Assembly (NCBI RefSeq): GCF_900243745.1
Contig: NZ_LT984798.1
Location: 1,234,501 to 1,298,500, forward strand
Direction of reading: 5' to 3'
From: Desulfovibrio sp. G11
Lineage (GTDB): Bacteria; Desulfobacterota; Desulfovibrionia; Desulfovibrionales; Desulfovibrionaceae
Length of the DNA stretch: 64,000 bases
The notes beneath the pieces are model-generated. The model saw nothing but the letters and a program-made list of their open reading frames with translations, did no database searches and was not told the origin of the DNA. The first letter of the stretch is position 1. Every line of letters starts with the position of its first letter. The translations under genes and the position numbers were made by a program. This document shows positions 24,632 to 33,756 of this stretch, piece after piece.

Positions 24632-25630
24632 ATGCGTACCAAACAGAACGACGCCGCGACCATAAAATCCGGCAGCCCGCAGCCGCAGGACTGCGGCCGG
24701 ATGCACCACCCGCAGCAATCACAACAGACCCGTCAGGCACAGCAAAAAAAAACCTGCGGCCTACAAACAGACCAGGCGGCGCAAGATGCCCCTGCCCACA
24801 CCGAGGCCCCGGCCGCCGCAAACATGCCCAAGCAGATTCCCCACACGGCACACCAGCCCCTGCTGCCCATGCCGCAGGGCTGCGTGATCGGCAGCTTTGT
24901 GCAGCGGCGCAAGCGCTTCAGCGTAGAACTGCGCGTCAACGGCGGGGAGCTGTGGGTACACAGCAATAATTCCGGCAGCATGCTGGGCCTCACCCGGCCG
25001 GGCAATCCCGTTCTTGCTTCCCCGGCGGCCAATCCTGCCCGCAAGCTCAAATATACGCAGGAGTGCGTATGGCTGCCCCAGACGGCAACGCCCGCCGCCC
25101 CTGATGCCCCTGCCGGCGCCGATCCATACGCCAGACCCGGCTTTTGGGTAGGTGTAAACACCAATATGCCCAACCGCATGCTTGAGGCCGCCTTTCATGC
25201 CGGACGCCTTGCCTTTGCGCAAGGCTACACCAGCCTTGTCCGCGAGGCCAGACGCGGGCAAAGCCGCCTGGACGGACTGCTCACAGGTCCCAACCTGCCG
25301 CCCCTGTGGGTGGAATGTAAAAACGTCACCATGATGGAAGACGACGCCGCCTGCTTTCCTGACGCGGCCAGCGAACGCGGACAAAAACATCTGCGCGAGC
25401 TGATGGACATTGTGGCCCAGGGCGAACGGGCCGCCATGCTGTACCTTGTGCAGCGCCCGGACGGCAGCTGTTTTGCCCCGGCGGACTTTATCGACCCGGA
25501 ATACGCGCGCCTTTTTTACGCCGCGCTAGCCTGCGGGGTGGAAATATACCCGTACCGTGCTCTTGTGGATGTAGCGGGCATAGACCTCGGCCCGCTCATT
25601 CCCCTGCGCCCTGCGCCGCAAAACGGCTAA
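24632..25630 (+). CDS. sfsA: SfsA family DNA-binding/nuclease-like protein with long N-terminal extension
   Basis: A 332-residue protein. From about residue 80 it matches Sfs[39 protein letters not shown] (OB-like N-domain), [21 protein letters not shown], then SRLDGLL...[11 protein letters not shown] with the D-E-K nuclease-like triad, and [29 protein letters not shown]. SfsA proteins bind DNA and were linked to sugar-fermentation control in E. coli. The first ~80 residues are Gln/Ala-rich and absent from the usual ~235-residue family members; the real start may be ATG 24824 or 24869, though neither has a good ribosome site. Confidence 0.85.
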   Translation: MRTKQNDAATIKSGSPQPQDCGRMHHPQQSQQTRQAQQKKTCGLQTDQAAQDAPAHTEAPAAANMPKQIPHTAHQPLLPMPQGCVIGSFVQRRKRFSVELRVNGGELWVHSNNSGSMLGLTRPGNPVLASPAANPARKLKYTQECVWLPQTATPAAPDAPAGADPYARPGFWVGVNTNMPNRMLEAAFHAGRLAFAQGYTSLVREARRGQSRLDGLLTGPNLPPLWVECKNVTMMEDDAACFPDAASERGQKHLRELMDIVAQGERAAMLYLVQRPDGSCFAPADFIDPEYARLFYAALACGVEIYPYRALVDVAGIDLGPLIPLRPAPQNG

Positions 25631-25643
25631 ACGCGGACCATAA

Positions 25644-25666
25644 AAAAGGTCCCCTGGGGACCTTTT
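25644..25666. terminator. Terminator after sfsA
   Basis: AAAAGGTCCCC and its complement GGGGACCTTTT around a single T, 14 bp after the sfsA stop; works in either direction. Confidence 0.75.
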
Positions 25667-25809
25667 GAGAGTATTATAATTTGAAAAACCTAAATGCCCC
25701 AACGCGGCACAAGAGTGCAACGCGCCGCATCGCCACGTAGATTTTGCCAAAAACTGCATCTCTGGCAGAATGACAACCTTGAGATGCTTCACATTTCAAA
25801 GCCATCCAC

Positions 25810-25935
25810 GCCAGAGCAGCTAGAGCAATTACCCCTCCAAATGATTGCTTCCGGTCGGCAAAGCCGCCCTTCAATCATTGGGGGACAAAAATTTGGAGAC
25901 AAATCCTTATAGGCACTTCAAGTGCGAAATACTCT
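25810..25935 (+). repeat. Structured intergenic repeat, copy 1
   Basis: About 110-120 bp that aligns with the reverse complement of 37246-37355. Shared blocks include CCAGAGCA, ATTGCTT, CGGTCGGCAA, GCCGCCCT, CAATCATT and TGGAGACAAATCCTT, ending TTCAAGTG. AATGATTG pairs with CAATCATT around an inner CGGC/GCCG hairpin, and a second stem follows. It lies in a 450-bp gene-free interval between sfsA and proB; nothing else is seen there. Confidence 0.75.
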
Positions 25936-26124
25936 AGCGTTACCATACCCCGATGCTGCCTGCAGCTCTTCTGAAATAAAGGGTTACGACGCATTTTTGC
26001 TGTCCATTCCAGCTTCCCCCGCCCGGCAAGGCCAATCGCCTTACGGCGTTTTGCGCAGCGTCAAGACAGAGCATCATGCAAAATGCGGACGCGCCCGCAG
26101 CAGCAGAGGACACGCCCCACGGAA

Positions 26125-27435
26125 TCAGACCGCCGCATCCACCAGCAGGTTATCCCTGTGTATGACTTCGGGGTAATGGGCATCACCAAGAATGGCCGCC
26201 ACCTCATGGCGCTTAAGCCCCATGATCTTCTTGAGCTCCGGCGCACTGTAGTTGGAAAGTCCCACACCGATGCTTTCACCCTTGTGCAGTACGCGCACAA
26301 GGCCCCCCCGCTGAAAGGTTCCTTCCACCGCGCACACGCCGCCGGGCAGCAGACTGCTGCCCTTGTGCAGCAAGGCTTTGGCCGCACCGTCATCCACATG
26401 CACGCTGCCCGCAGGGTCAGACTGATAGGCCAGCCAGAACTTGCGCCGCGTGATTGCGTGTTGCCCGGACCGCACCCAGGTTCCGCGCGTGAACGGTTCA
26501 TGCCCGTCAGGCGCGGGGCATACCCCGGCAGCGGCAAAGGCCCGGCTGATGACCCAAGGCTCACGGCCGGGCAGAATCAGTGTGGGTACGCCCAGTTGCG
26601 CGGCACGGCGCGCGGCCAGCAGCTTGGAATACATGCCACCTGTGCCCACCAGCGTCTTGCCGCCGCAAAGCTGCCCCAGATCCAGCGTTGCCACATCGTC
26701 GATATGGTCCATAACGGGCGCATCGGGATATTTTTGCGGATCAGCCGCGAGCACACCCGACGAAGAGGTCAGATTGATAAAAAGATCGGCTTCCACCAGA
26801 TTTATAAGCAGGCTCGCCAGACAGTCATTATCACCAAACTTCAGTTCGCTGATGGATACCGTGTCGTTTTCATTGACGATCGGCAATACATCCCAGTGCA
26901 GCAATTCGGCAAAGGTATTACGGGCATTGAGAAAGCGTTGGCGCGCGCGAAGGTCGTCACGCGTCAGCAGCACCTGTGCCGTAGGCATGCCGTGGGCCAG
27001 AAAAACCTTGTCCCAGGCCTGCATAAGCTGGCCCTGCCCCACAGCCGCCGCGGCCTGACGCGCAGCCAGGCCCGCAGTTTCCACCACGCGACCCCGGCTT
27101 GTCAGGGCGGCACGCCCGGCCGCCACCGCGCCCGAAGAAACCAGCACCAGACGGCGCGCCCCCTGCTGGGGCTGCCCCGCCGGATCACTGACAAGGGGCA
27201 GGTCGCGCAAGGCGGCAAGCTGTGCGGCAAGCCCCGCCAGCACAGGGCTGCTCAGCCCGCTGGCATCCGTCAGCACGGCGCTGCCCACCTTGACCACAAT
27301 TACCCGCGCCTGAGCCAGAACGCGCGCGCGCTCCTGCTGCCAGGTTTCAGACCGCTCTTCTTCAGAGCCACACGTGCCGCACTGCTCCGGCCGTCCGGCT
27401 CCGGACGCCGTGCCATGAGGGCGCTGCCTGCTCAT
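26125..27435 (-). CDS. proB: Glutamate 5-kinase
   Basis: A 436-residue amino-acid kinase that phosphorylates L-glutamate to gamma-glutamyl phosphate, the first step of proline synthesis. Kinase domain: VIVVKVGSAVLT (phosphate binding), LVLVSSGAVAAGR, LPIVNENDTVSISELKFGDNDCLASLL, and TGGMYSKLLAARRA. The C-terminal ~100 residues form the PUA domain (GVCAVEGTFQRGGLVRVL, IGVGLSNYSAPEL). GGAG precedes ATG 27435, giving ~40 extra N-terminal residues compared with most ProB. It follows obgE by 17 bp in one operon with rplU-rpmA-obgE. Confidence 0.93.
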   Translation of the reverse strand: MSRQRPHGTASGAGRPEQCGTCGSEEERSETWQQERARVLAQARVIVVKVGSAVLTDASGLSSPVLAGLAAQLAALRDLPLVSDPAGQPQQGARRLVLVSSGAVAAGRAALTSRGRVVETAGLAARQAAAAVGQGQLMQAWDKVFLAHGMPTAQVLLTRDDLRARQRFLNARNTFAELLHWDVLPIVNENDTVSISELKFGDNDCLASLLINLVEADLFINLTSSSGVLAADPQKYPDAPVMDHIDDVATLDLGQLCGGKTLVGTGGMYSKLLAARRAAQLGVPTLILPGREPWVISRAFAAAGVCPAPDGHEPFTRGTWVRSGQHAITRRKFWLAYQSDPAGSVHVDDGAAKALLHKGSSLLPGGVCAVEGTFQRGGLVRVLHKGESIGVGLSNYSAPELKKIMGLKRHEVAAILGDAHYPEVIHRDNLLVDAAV

Positions 27436-27452
27436 ATCCGCTCCACATCCCG

Positions 27453-28553
27453 CTATTCGCGGGTATAGATGACTTCAATTTCGGGAAATTCCTCTTCCTC
27501 CACATCGGTGAGGCCTTCCAGACGCACAATCGGCTCGTTGCGTGCGGTGCTCTCGCAAACCTGCCAAAGCTCCTGCACCAGAGGCTCAAGACCCATGTCA
27601 TCGCGGGCAGAAATGAAGTAAACCTCGCGCCCGTCGGCTCTGGCCCGCTCTTTCAGGGCTTCCAGCCTTTCAGGGCTTACAAGGTCGATTTTGTTCACCA
27701 CCTCGATCTGCCTGCGCTCGCCAAGCTCCGCGTCAAACCGGCGCAGCTCTTCATTGACCAGGCTGAAGCCCGCCCAGGGGTCTTCATCGCCCACATCCTC
27801 GATGCTGAGAATGTGCACGAGAAAACGTGTGCGCTCCACATGCTTGAGAAAACGCAGGCCAAGCCCCTGCCCTTCGTGCGCCCCTTCGATCAGACCCGGG
27901 ATGTCGGCAATGACCATGCGCCTGTCCGGGTCGACCTCATCAATCATCACCCCCAGATTGGGGGTAAGCGTGGTGAAGGGATACGCGGCAATCTTGGGCC
28001 GCGCGGCCGACACCTGCGAAATGAATGTGGATTTTCCGGCGTTGGGCAAGCCTATCAGACCGGCGTCCGCCAGAATTTTCAGCTCAAGCCGCAGATTGAA
28101 TTCCTCTCCGGGTTCGCCGGGTTGCGAAAACCGCGGCGCGCGCATGGTCGAAGACTTGAAATGCTCATTCCCCTTGCCGCCGCGGCCGCCGCTGGCTACC
28201 AGCACTTCCGCATCCGGCTCGCTCAGGTCGGCCACCAGCACTTCACCTTCGGGACCTTCCGCGTACACCAGCGTTCCCACGGGCAGATTCAGAACCAGAT
28301 TTTCGCCCTTGCGGCCATCGCACTGGCTGCCCTCGCCGGGGCGGCCGTTCTGTGCCTCGTACAGGCGCTTGAGGCGAAAGTCGTACAGCGAGAGCAGCCG
28401 GTTATCTGCCCTGAGGTACACAGAACCGCCATCCCCCCCGTTGCCCCCGTCCGGGCCGCCTCGGGGTACAAATTTTTCGCGCCGGAAGGACAGGCAGCCG
28501 TGCCCGCCTTTGCCGGCACGCACCTGAATTCTGGCTTCATCCACAAATCTCAT
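27453..28553 (-). CDS. obgE: Obg family GTPase (ribosome assembly / stress)
   Basis: A 366-residue Obg protein. The Gly-rich Obg fold fills residues 1-158 (RFVDEARIQVRAGKGGHGCLSFRREKFVPRGGPDGGNGG). The G domain follows: G1 GLPNAGKST, G3 DIPGLIEGAHEGQGLG, G4 NKID, G5 SARDD. The short C-terminal tail ends EIEVIYTRE. It acts as a 50S-subunit assembly and growth-control GTPase in the cytoplasm. Third gene of the rplU-rpmA-obgE-proB cluster; GAGGATATTGC precedes the start. Confidence 0.95.
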   Translation of the reverse strand: MRFVDEARIQVRAGKGGHGCLSFRREKFVPRGGPDGGNGGDGGSVYLRADNRLLSLYDFRLKRLYEAQNGRPGEGSQCDGRKGENLVLNLPVGTLVYAEGPEGEVLVADLSEPDAEVLVASGGRGGKGNEHFKSSTMRAPRFSQPGEPGEEFNLRLELKILADAGLIGLPNAGKSTFISQVSAARPKIAAYPFTTLTPNLGVMIDEVDPDRRMVIADIPGLIEGAHEGQGLGLRFLKHVERTRFLVHILSIEDVGDEDPWAGFSLVNEELRRFDAELGERRQIEVVNKIDLVSPERLEALKERARADGREVYFISARDDMGLEPLVQELWQVCESTARNEPIVRLEGLTDVEEEEFPEIEVIYTRE

Positions 28554-28690
28554 GCAATATCCTCTGCCCGATGCTTACGGGCTTGTTTTTCAGCGGCATG
28601 TTGCGGCCGGCAGGGTCACGGCACACAAACACCGAAAGGGAAGAAGCCTTGCGGCCCCTTCCCTTATCAATAAAATCCCACGCGGCCGCG

Positions 28691-28960
28691 CTAGCTGGCG
28701 GCCGCCTCCACATGCACGCGCGTAAGCACGCGACGCTTGCGGATATACTTTTCAAAGCGCACCACGCCATCAATCTTGGCAAACAGGGTAAAATCCCTGC
28801 CCATGCCCACGTTGACGCCGGGGTGCACAGTGGTGCCCAACTGGCGCACCAGAATATTGCCGGCAAGAACACGCTGGCCGCCGAAACGTTTAACGCCGCG
28901 CCTCTGGCCTACACTGTCGCGGCCGTTACGCGAAGAGCCGCCTGCTTTCTTTTGAGCCAT
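28691..28960 (-). CDS. rpmA: 50S ribosomal protein L27
   Basis: An 89-residue L27 with the conserved N-terminus [20 protein letters not shown], the central [24 protein letters not shown] and basic C-terminus. The N-terminus reaches the peptidyl-transferase centre. GGAGG lies 5 bp before the ATG. It lies between rplU and obgE; 28554-28690 has no gene. Confidence 0.97.
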   Translation of the reverse strand: MAQKKAGGSSRNGRDSVGQRRGVKRFGGQRVLAGNILVRQLGTTVHPGVNVGMGRDFTLFAKIDGVVRFEKYIRKRRVLTRVHVEAAAS

Positions 28961-29105
28961 AATAGCCTCCCTGGTGCGCTGAACCCTGAAGCTCAGCTGG
29001 GCGAGTAAATTTTTCGCTCAACCAGACAAACTGGCTCCCTGAGGAACCTGCATGTCCGGACATCGGGCGTTCGCCCTCACGCCCGCCAGAACCTCATAAA
29101 AGGTT

Positions 29106-29414
29106 CTAGCCGTTGATGCTCTTGACGCGAATGGTGGTGAAATCCTGACGATGACCGCGCATCTTGCGCGAGTCATTGCGGCGCCAGCGCTTGAACACCT
29201 TGATCTTCGGGCCGCGCCCGTGATCCACCACTTCCGCCGTAACGGCGGCCCCGGCAAGATAGGGAGCGCCGACTTTGCATTCAGCGCCGCCGACCATCAG
29301 CACCTTGTCCAGGGAAATTTCGCTTCCGGCCTGCGCCGCGAGCTTTTCCACAACGATCTTGGAACCTTCTTCAACGCGGTACTGTTTTCCGCCGGTTTCG
29401 ATAATCGCGTACAT
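29106..29414 (-). CDS. rplU: 50S ribosomal protein L21
   Basis: A 102-residue L21: MYAIIETGGKQYRVEEGSK, LDKVLMVGG, and the RNA-binding C-terminus KIKVFKRWRRNDSRKMRGHRQDFTTIRVKSI. Start at 29414 is the normal MYAIIETGG; GGAGG lies 7 bp upstream. First gene of the rplU-rpmA-obgE-proB run. The 29415-29681 gap to the divergent methyltransferase carries promoters but no gene. Confidence 0.97.
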   Translation of the reverse strand: MYAIIETGGKQYRVEEGSKIVVEKLAAQAGSEISLDKVLMVGGAECKVGAPYLAGAAVTAEVVDHGRGPKIKVFKRWRRNDSRKMRGHRQDFTTIRVKSING

Positions 29415-29681
29415 GATATCAACCTCCAAAAAGAGAAAGGCATATTTGCCCTATTGCACGGCAAATGTCAAGCGCCTTCCGCATTTTTTCGGCAAGGACG
29501 CGCCGCCGCCGCCCCGGGGCGGCGGCATGCAGCCGCACGGCGCTTGTACCTCAAGGGCAGTCGCGGCACAAGCGAAAAATCGTCCCACAAGCGCGTTCTT
29601 GCAGCATATACAGCCAAACCCATAGTTTTTCCTGCGAGTTTTCCTTGGCATACTGCCCTTGCGCTGCTATGTTTTGCGGCG

Positions 29682-31334
29682 ATGAACGATACCATTACCC
29701 TTCAGATAGAAAGCCTGACCCATGACGGTCGCGGCCTGGCCCGCGCCCACGGCGACGCGATTTCCATATCCGGCTCCGCTCCGGCGGGCGGTCGGGCCTC
29801 CGGGCGCACCCGCAACCGTGGCACTGTTGTTTTTGTGACCGGCGGCCTGCCCGGGCAGACCGTGCGTGCGCGCATCACCCGCCGCAAATCCAGCTTCTGT
29901 GAAGCCGAAATGCTGGAAGTCCTGCAGGATGCCCCGCGCTCTGCACCGCCCGTCTGTACCCACCACGGCGACTGTGGCGGATGCCCGCTGCAGACCATGC
30001 CGTACGATATGCAGTTGCAGTGGAAGCGCCGCATCGCCCTTGATGCCATGAGCCGCATCGGCGGCCTGGACGCCGGGCTTGTGGAAAGCCTGTTTACCGG
30101 TGTCCTGCCTTCTCCCGCGCTTGAACAGTACCGCAACAAGATGGAACTGGCCTTTGCCGGCAGCGGCACGGAGGGCGACCCCCTGATACTCGGCCTGCGC
30201 CGCCGGAACGGGCGCGGCGTGGTTTCTGTGCCTCAATGCGCCCTGCTGCCCGCCGCAGCCCGTGACATTGTCCGCATGGCGGCTGATCTGGCGGCACAAA
30301 GCGGACTGCCGGCGCATACCCCACGCGATCAGGCCCGCTACAGGCAAGCGCCCCAGGAAGACACTGCGCACCACGGCAAGCCGGACGGCAAAGGCAGGCG
30401 CGGCTCACGCCCGGCCCGCCGTGCACCCGCAAACAGCATCGCAGCAGCAGCTATGGCCGCAGAAGCAGTGCAGAACAACGGCTTCTGGCGTTTCCTCGTT
30501 TTGCGGCGCGGGCTTTCCGCCGACCTGCGCACTCCCGGCTGGTGGGCACTTTGCATCACCAGCCCGGGCAGCCATGAAGAGCAGGAAAAAGTACGAACTG
30601 TGGGCCAGAAGCTGCTCCAGTCCTTTCCCGCGCTGGCCGGATTCATTCACGAAGAACGCGCCAGTGAAGACGCCCTGGCCCAAGGGCAGAAGCGCATCGC
30701 CAGCCTGGACAGGACCGGCGCGCACAATCCGGCCTCGGCCCGCTTTTGGCAGCCCCTTGGCGGGCGCCATTTCGCCCTGGATGCCGCATCGTTTTTTCAG
30801 GTCAATACCGCTGCGGCGCAGGTGCTGGCAGACATGGCACTGGGCATGCTCAAGCGGCATGTCAGCCAGGAATCTCCCGCGCTGCTCGATCTCTACTGCG
30901 GCGTGGGCGCTCCGGGCCTGCTCATGGCAGACCGCTGCGGCCGCCTGCTCGGCCTGGAACAGGACGCAAAAGCTGTTGCCCTGGCACAGGCCAACGCCGC
31001 CGCCATGGGCTTTACCCATTGCTCCTACGTGGCCGGCGACGCCGCCCAGCGACTGGACAGACTTGCCCCCGCGCACGAAAATTACTGGCACCCCACGGAA
31101 ACATGGGACGCCGTGCTGGTGGACCCGCCGCGCGCGGGCCTTGCCCCCCGCGCCCTGAATGCACTGCTGCGGCTCAATGCCCACACCATACTTTATGTGT
31201 CATGTAATCCGGCCACGCTGGCCCGGGACGCGGCCCGGCTTCGCGGGGCCTACCGGCTGGTGGAAATGGCCGCAGTGGACCTGTTTCCGCATACACCGCA
31301 TGTGGAGTGCCTGACCCTGTGGCAAAGCCTGTAA
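29682..31334 (+). CDS. rlmD: RumA/RlmD-type 23S rRNA (uracil-C5) methyltransferase
   Basis: A 550-residue SAM-dependent RNA methyltransferase. A TRAM-like N-terminus (LQIESLTHDGRGLARAHGDAI, GLPGQTVRARI) is followed by an Fe-S ligand set C92, C98, C101 (VCTHHGDCGGCPLQ) with a fourth Cys near VPQCALL. The C-terminal Rossmann domain has LDLYCGVGAPGLLMADRC, VLVDPPRAGL and the catalytic Cys in YVSCNPATLARD. It methylates C5 of a specific uridine in 23S rRNA. An insertion (~residues 210-270) rich in Arg/Ala/Lys lengthens it relative to E. coli RlmD. The exact uridine target cannot be told from sequence. It is 160 bp upstream of the atp genes. Confidence 0.88.
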   Translation: MNDTITLQIESLTHDGRGLARAHGDAISISGSAPAGGRASGRTRNRGTVVFVTGGLPGQTVRARITRRKSSFCEAEMLEVLQDAPRSAPPVCTHHGDCGGCPLQTMPYDMQLQWKRRIALDAMSRIGGLDAGLVESLFTGVLPSPALEQYRNKMELAFAGSGTEGDPLILGLRRRNGRGVVSVPQCALLPAAARDIVRMAADLAAQSGLPAHTPRDQARYRQAPQEDTAHHGKPDGKGRRGSRPARRAPANSIAAAAMAAEAVQNNGFWRFLVLRRGLSADLRTPGWWALCITSPGSHEEQEKVRTVGQKLLQSFPALAGFIHEERASEDALAQGQKRIASLDRTGAHNPASARFWQPLGGRHFALDAASFFQVNTAAAQVLADMALGMLKRHVSQESPALLDLYCGVGAPGLLMADRCGRLLGLEQDAKAVALAQANAAAMGFTHCSYVAGDAAQRLDRLAPAHENYWHPTETWDAVLVDPPRAGLAPRALNALLRLNAHTILYVSCNPATLARDAARLRGAYRLVEMAAVDLFPHTPHVECLTLWQSL

Positions 31335-31368
31335 GAGCAGGCGCCATGCATATTTCCGCGTAAAGTCA

Positions 31369-31404
31369 TTGACGCGGCGCGAAGGCTGTGATAATTTACA
31401 CAGC
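31369..31404 (+). promoter_or_regulatory. Promoter with Rex-operator-like palindrome before the atp cluster
   Basis: TTGACG (31369-31374) and GATAAT (31390-31395) form a promoter with a 15-bp spacer. The palindrome GCTGTG-8-CACAGC (31385-31404) covers the -10 box. Its core TGTGATAATTTACACA matches the Rex consensus (TGTGA-6-TCACA) at all but one base. A rex gene lies at the end of the cluster. An exact 18-bp palindrome (GCTGCCTGC and complement, 31458-31475) sits in the leader. Confidence 0.6.
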
Positions 31405-31493
31405 GTTGGGGTTTATAACGTCCATCCCTAGTAACGCGCGAGAACAAATACAAATCAGCTGCCTGCGCAGGCAGCCCTGGCGCGGGAGGGGGC

Positions 31494-31850
31494 ATGTCGT
31501 TCAAGGATTTTCTCAAGCAACAGCAAAGCGGCCTTGAAGCCATGGCCAACACCGGGGTCATAGGCCTGCACTTGGTCAGCGGCCCGGCAGTGGGATTTGC
31601 CATAGGCTATGGCATTGACTACTGGCTGCATACAGGTCCCTGGGGCAAACTGATTTTTCTGCTTATCGGCATCGCCGCCGGCTTTCTGAATGTTTACCGC
31701 GACACCAAGGCGCTGCTGAAAAAAATGGCCAGGCAGGACGCTCTGCGCAAAGGGCTGCCCCCGCAAAGCGAGGCCGCAAGCGCTCCTTCAGGGGAGCAGG
31801 GCAAAACGGATGGCCGTGACCGGCAAAAAGAGCATGATACACAGCCTTGA
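31494..31850 (+). CDS. atpZ: AtpZ/AtpI-type F0F1 ATP synthase accessory membrane protein
   Basis: A 118-residue membrane protein with two helices (GVIGLHLVSGPAVGFAIGYGIDYWL and LIFLLIGIAAGFLNVYRDTKALL) and a charged C-terminal tail, the AtpZ/gene-1 pattern. These proteins help assemble the c ring or carry Mg2+ for the synthase. GGGAGGGGGC precedes the ATG. First gene of the F0 cluster, overlapping the next by 41 bp if that gene starts at 31810. Confidence 0.8.
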   Translation: MSFKDFLKQQQSGLEAMANTGVIGLHLVSGPAVGFAIGYGIDYWLHTGPWGKLIFLLIGIAAGFLNVYRDTKALLKKMARQDALRKGLPPQSEAASAPSGEQGKTDGRDRQKEHDTQP

Positions 31851-32253
31851 CGCCTGGCTTTGGCGGCGTGGCCTTGACCATCCCGCAGTGCGCGTCATGG
31901 TCCGCAATGAAATACTGCTTGCTGCCGCCGTTCTGCTTGCCGGCGTACTGACCTTCGCGGTACTGCCCTGGATTTTCTGGTTTGGAGTGGGCCTGGCCAT
32001 CATGGCCTGGACATTCTGGGGGCTGGCACGTTTTTTTCTGCGCCGGGGCCTGGGCGATTACAGCACAGCCTTTTTGCGCATTGTGATAATTCGTTGGCTT
32101 GGCAGGCTTGTCTTGATGGGGGGCATCCTATATATATCCCTCATCGTGTATCAGGCTCCGGTGTTTGCCCTTGTGGGCGGCATGCTGGCGGGCGGGTTCT
32201 GTGCCCTTGTCAGCTTTGCCCTGGCCGGGCGAGCCGTACGCCGCAGCCCATAG
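31810..32253 (+). CDS. atpI: ATP synthase subunit I (AtpI)
   Basis: A 147-residue protein with four predicted membrane helices (LLAAAVLLAGVLTFAVLPWIFWFGVGLAIMAWTFWGLARF; LVLMGGILYISLIVY; PVFALVGGMLAGGFCALVSFAL). The layout fits the ATP-synthase subunit I family, which assists c-ring assembly. An alternative start at 31834 (MIHSLDAWLWRRG) would shorten the overlap with atpZ to 17 bp. Between it and atpB, 32254-32543 holds no gene. Confidence 0.78.
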   Translation: MAVTGKKSMIHSLDAWLWRRGLDHPAVRVMVRNEILLAAAVLLAGVLTFAVLPWIFWFGVGLAIMAWTFWGLARFFLRRGLGDYSTAFLRIVIIRWLGRLVLMGGILYISLIVYQAPVFALVGGMLAGGFCALVSFALAGRAVRRSP

Positions 32254-32543
32254 GAGAAGTCGCAGCCGAACCAAAAAACGGCAGCCTTACAGATTTATTG
32301 CATAACACCGCAACATTCAGCCGCAGCCGCCCCATCAGGCCTGTGCGCGGTGAAAAAACGGCGGTACGATGCATGCAGTTCCGGCAGCCCGGCTAAAGCC
32401 GCGCGCAGGGCTGTACCCTGACAACGCGCAGGTAGATGCCTGCCGGATCATGACGCGGGCAGCACGAAAAATTTTTGGGGAATGGCCTTAGGGCTTTACA
32501 TCAACGCAGCGCCTAGGCGCGTATCGACCAGGAGGCATGGCTC

Positions 32544-33248
32544 ATGGCAGGTGGTTTGCCGCATCCGGTATTGCTCTCCACATTTATGGGCATGGACGAA
32601 ATCACCATCGGTGGACAGGTGGTGGAATTCAAACATGTATTCTACTCCTGGGTCTGCATGGCCATTCTGTTTGCTGTGGCCTGGGTCCTGCGCAGACGCC
32701 TGACGCTGGTGCCAGGCGGCTTGCAGAATTTTTTTGAGGCCATGGTAGACACCATCGAAAACTTTATCGTTTCCACCATGGGTGAGAACGGGCGCAAGTT
32801 CGTTCCCCTGCTGGCGGGCATTTTCATTTACATTTTCGGCATGAACCTCATGGGCCTTGTGCCCGGCTTCGACGCGCCTACCGCCAACCTCAACACCACG
32901 GTCTGTATGGCTCTCTTTGTGCTGGTGTTTTACAACGCGGTGGGTCTTATCCGCTGGAAAACGCATTATATCCACCATTTCACCGGGCCTTCCAAGTTCC
33001 TTATCCCGCTGATGTTCCCGCTTGAGGTGGTGTCGCACCTTTCCCGCCCGGTTTCGCTTTCACTCCGTCTTTTCGGCAACATCCGGGGTGAAGAAATCGT
33101 TATGGTGCTGTTTTTCATCATGGCGCCCATCCTGGGAACGCTGCCCATCTACGCGCTTTTCCTTCTGGGCAAGACCATGCAGGCTTTCGTGTTCTTCATG
33201 CTGACCATGTTCTACATCAAGGGCGCTCTTGAGGCTCCCGAACACTAG
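32544..33248 (+). CDS. atpB: ATP synthase F0 subunit a
   Basis: A 234-residue subunit a with five to six membrane helices. It forms the proton half-channels. The essential arginine is in [20 protein letters not shown], and [17 protein letters not shown] is the last helix. GGAGG lies 8 bp before ATG 32544; an out-of-frame ATG at 32537 in between may lower initiation. Downstream, a GGGCGGC/GCCGCCC hairpin (33258-33274) separates it from atpE. No b or F1 genes follow, so the F0 genes a and c are split from the rest of the complex. Confidence 0.95.
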
Positions 33249-33317
33249 CCTTGCCACGGGCGGCCCTGCCGCCCTTCCCGCCGGCGGCAACCCGGCGGCG
33301 TCTCCTGCCGGACGTAA

Positions 33318-33707
<390 letters not shown>

Positions 33708-33730
33708 GGCCGGACAGGTTTTGACACAAA

Positions 33731-33756
33731 AAAAGGAGGCTTCGGCCTCCTTTTTT
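33731..33756 (+). terminator. Terminator of the atp F0 cluster
   Basis: AAAAGGAGGC, TTCG tetraloop, GCCTCCTTTTTT: a strong intrinsic terminator 24 bp after atpE. Confidence 0.95.

Noticed and set aside
24583..25400. Long minus-strand frames opposite sfsA
   Set aside because: Composition-driven; the plus strand carries the SfsA signature.
32537..32737. Frame starting at ATG 32537 with good Shine-Dalgarno spacing
   Set aside because: It is out of frame with subunit a and encodes nothing recognisable; the atpB start at 32544 gives the normal protein.
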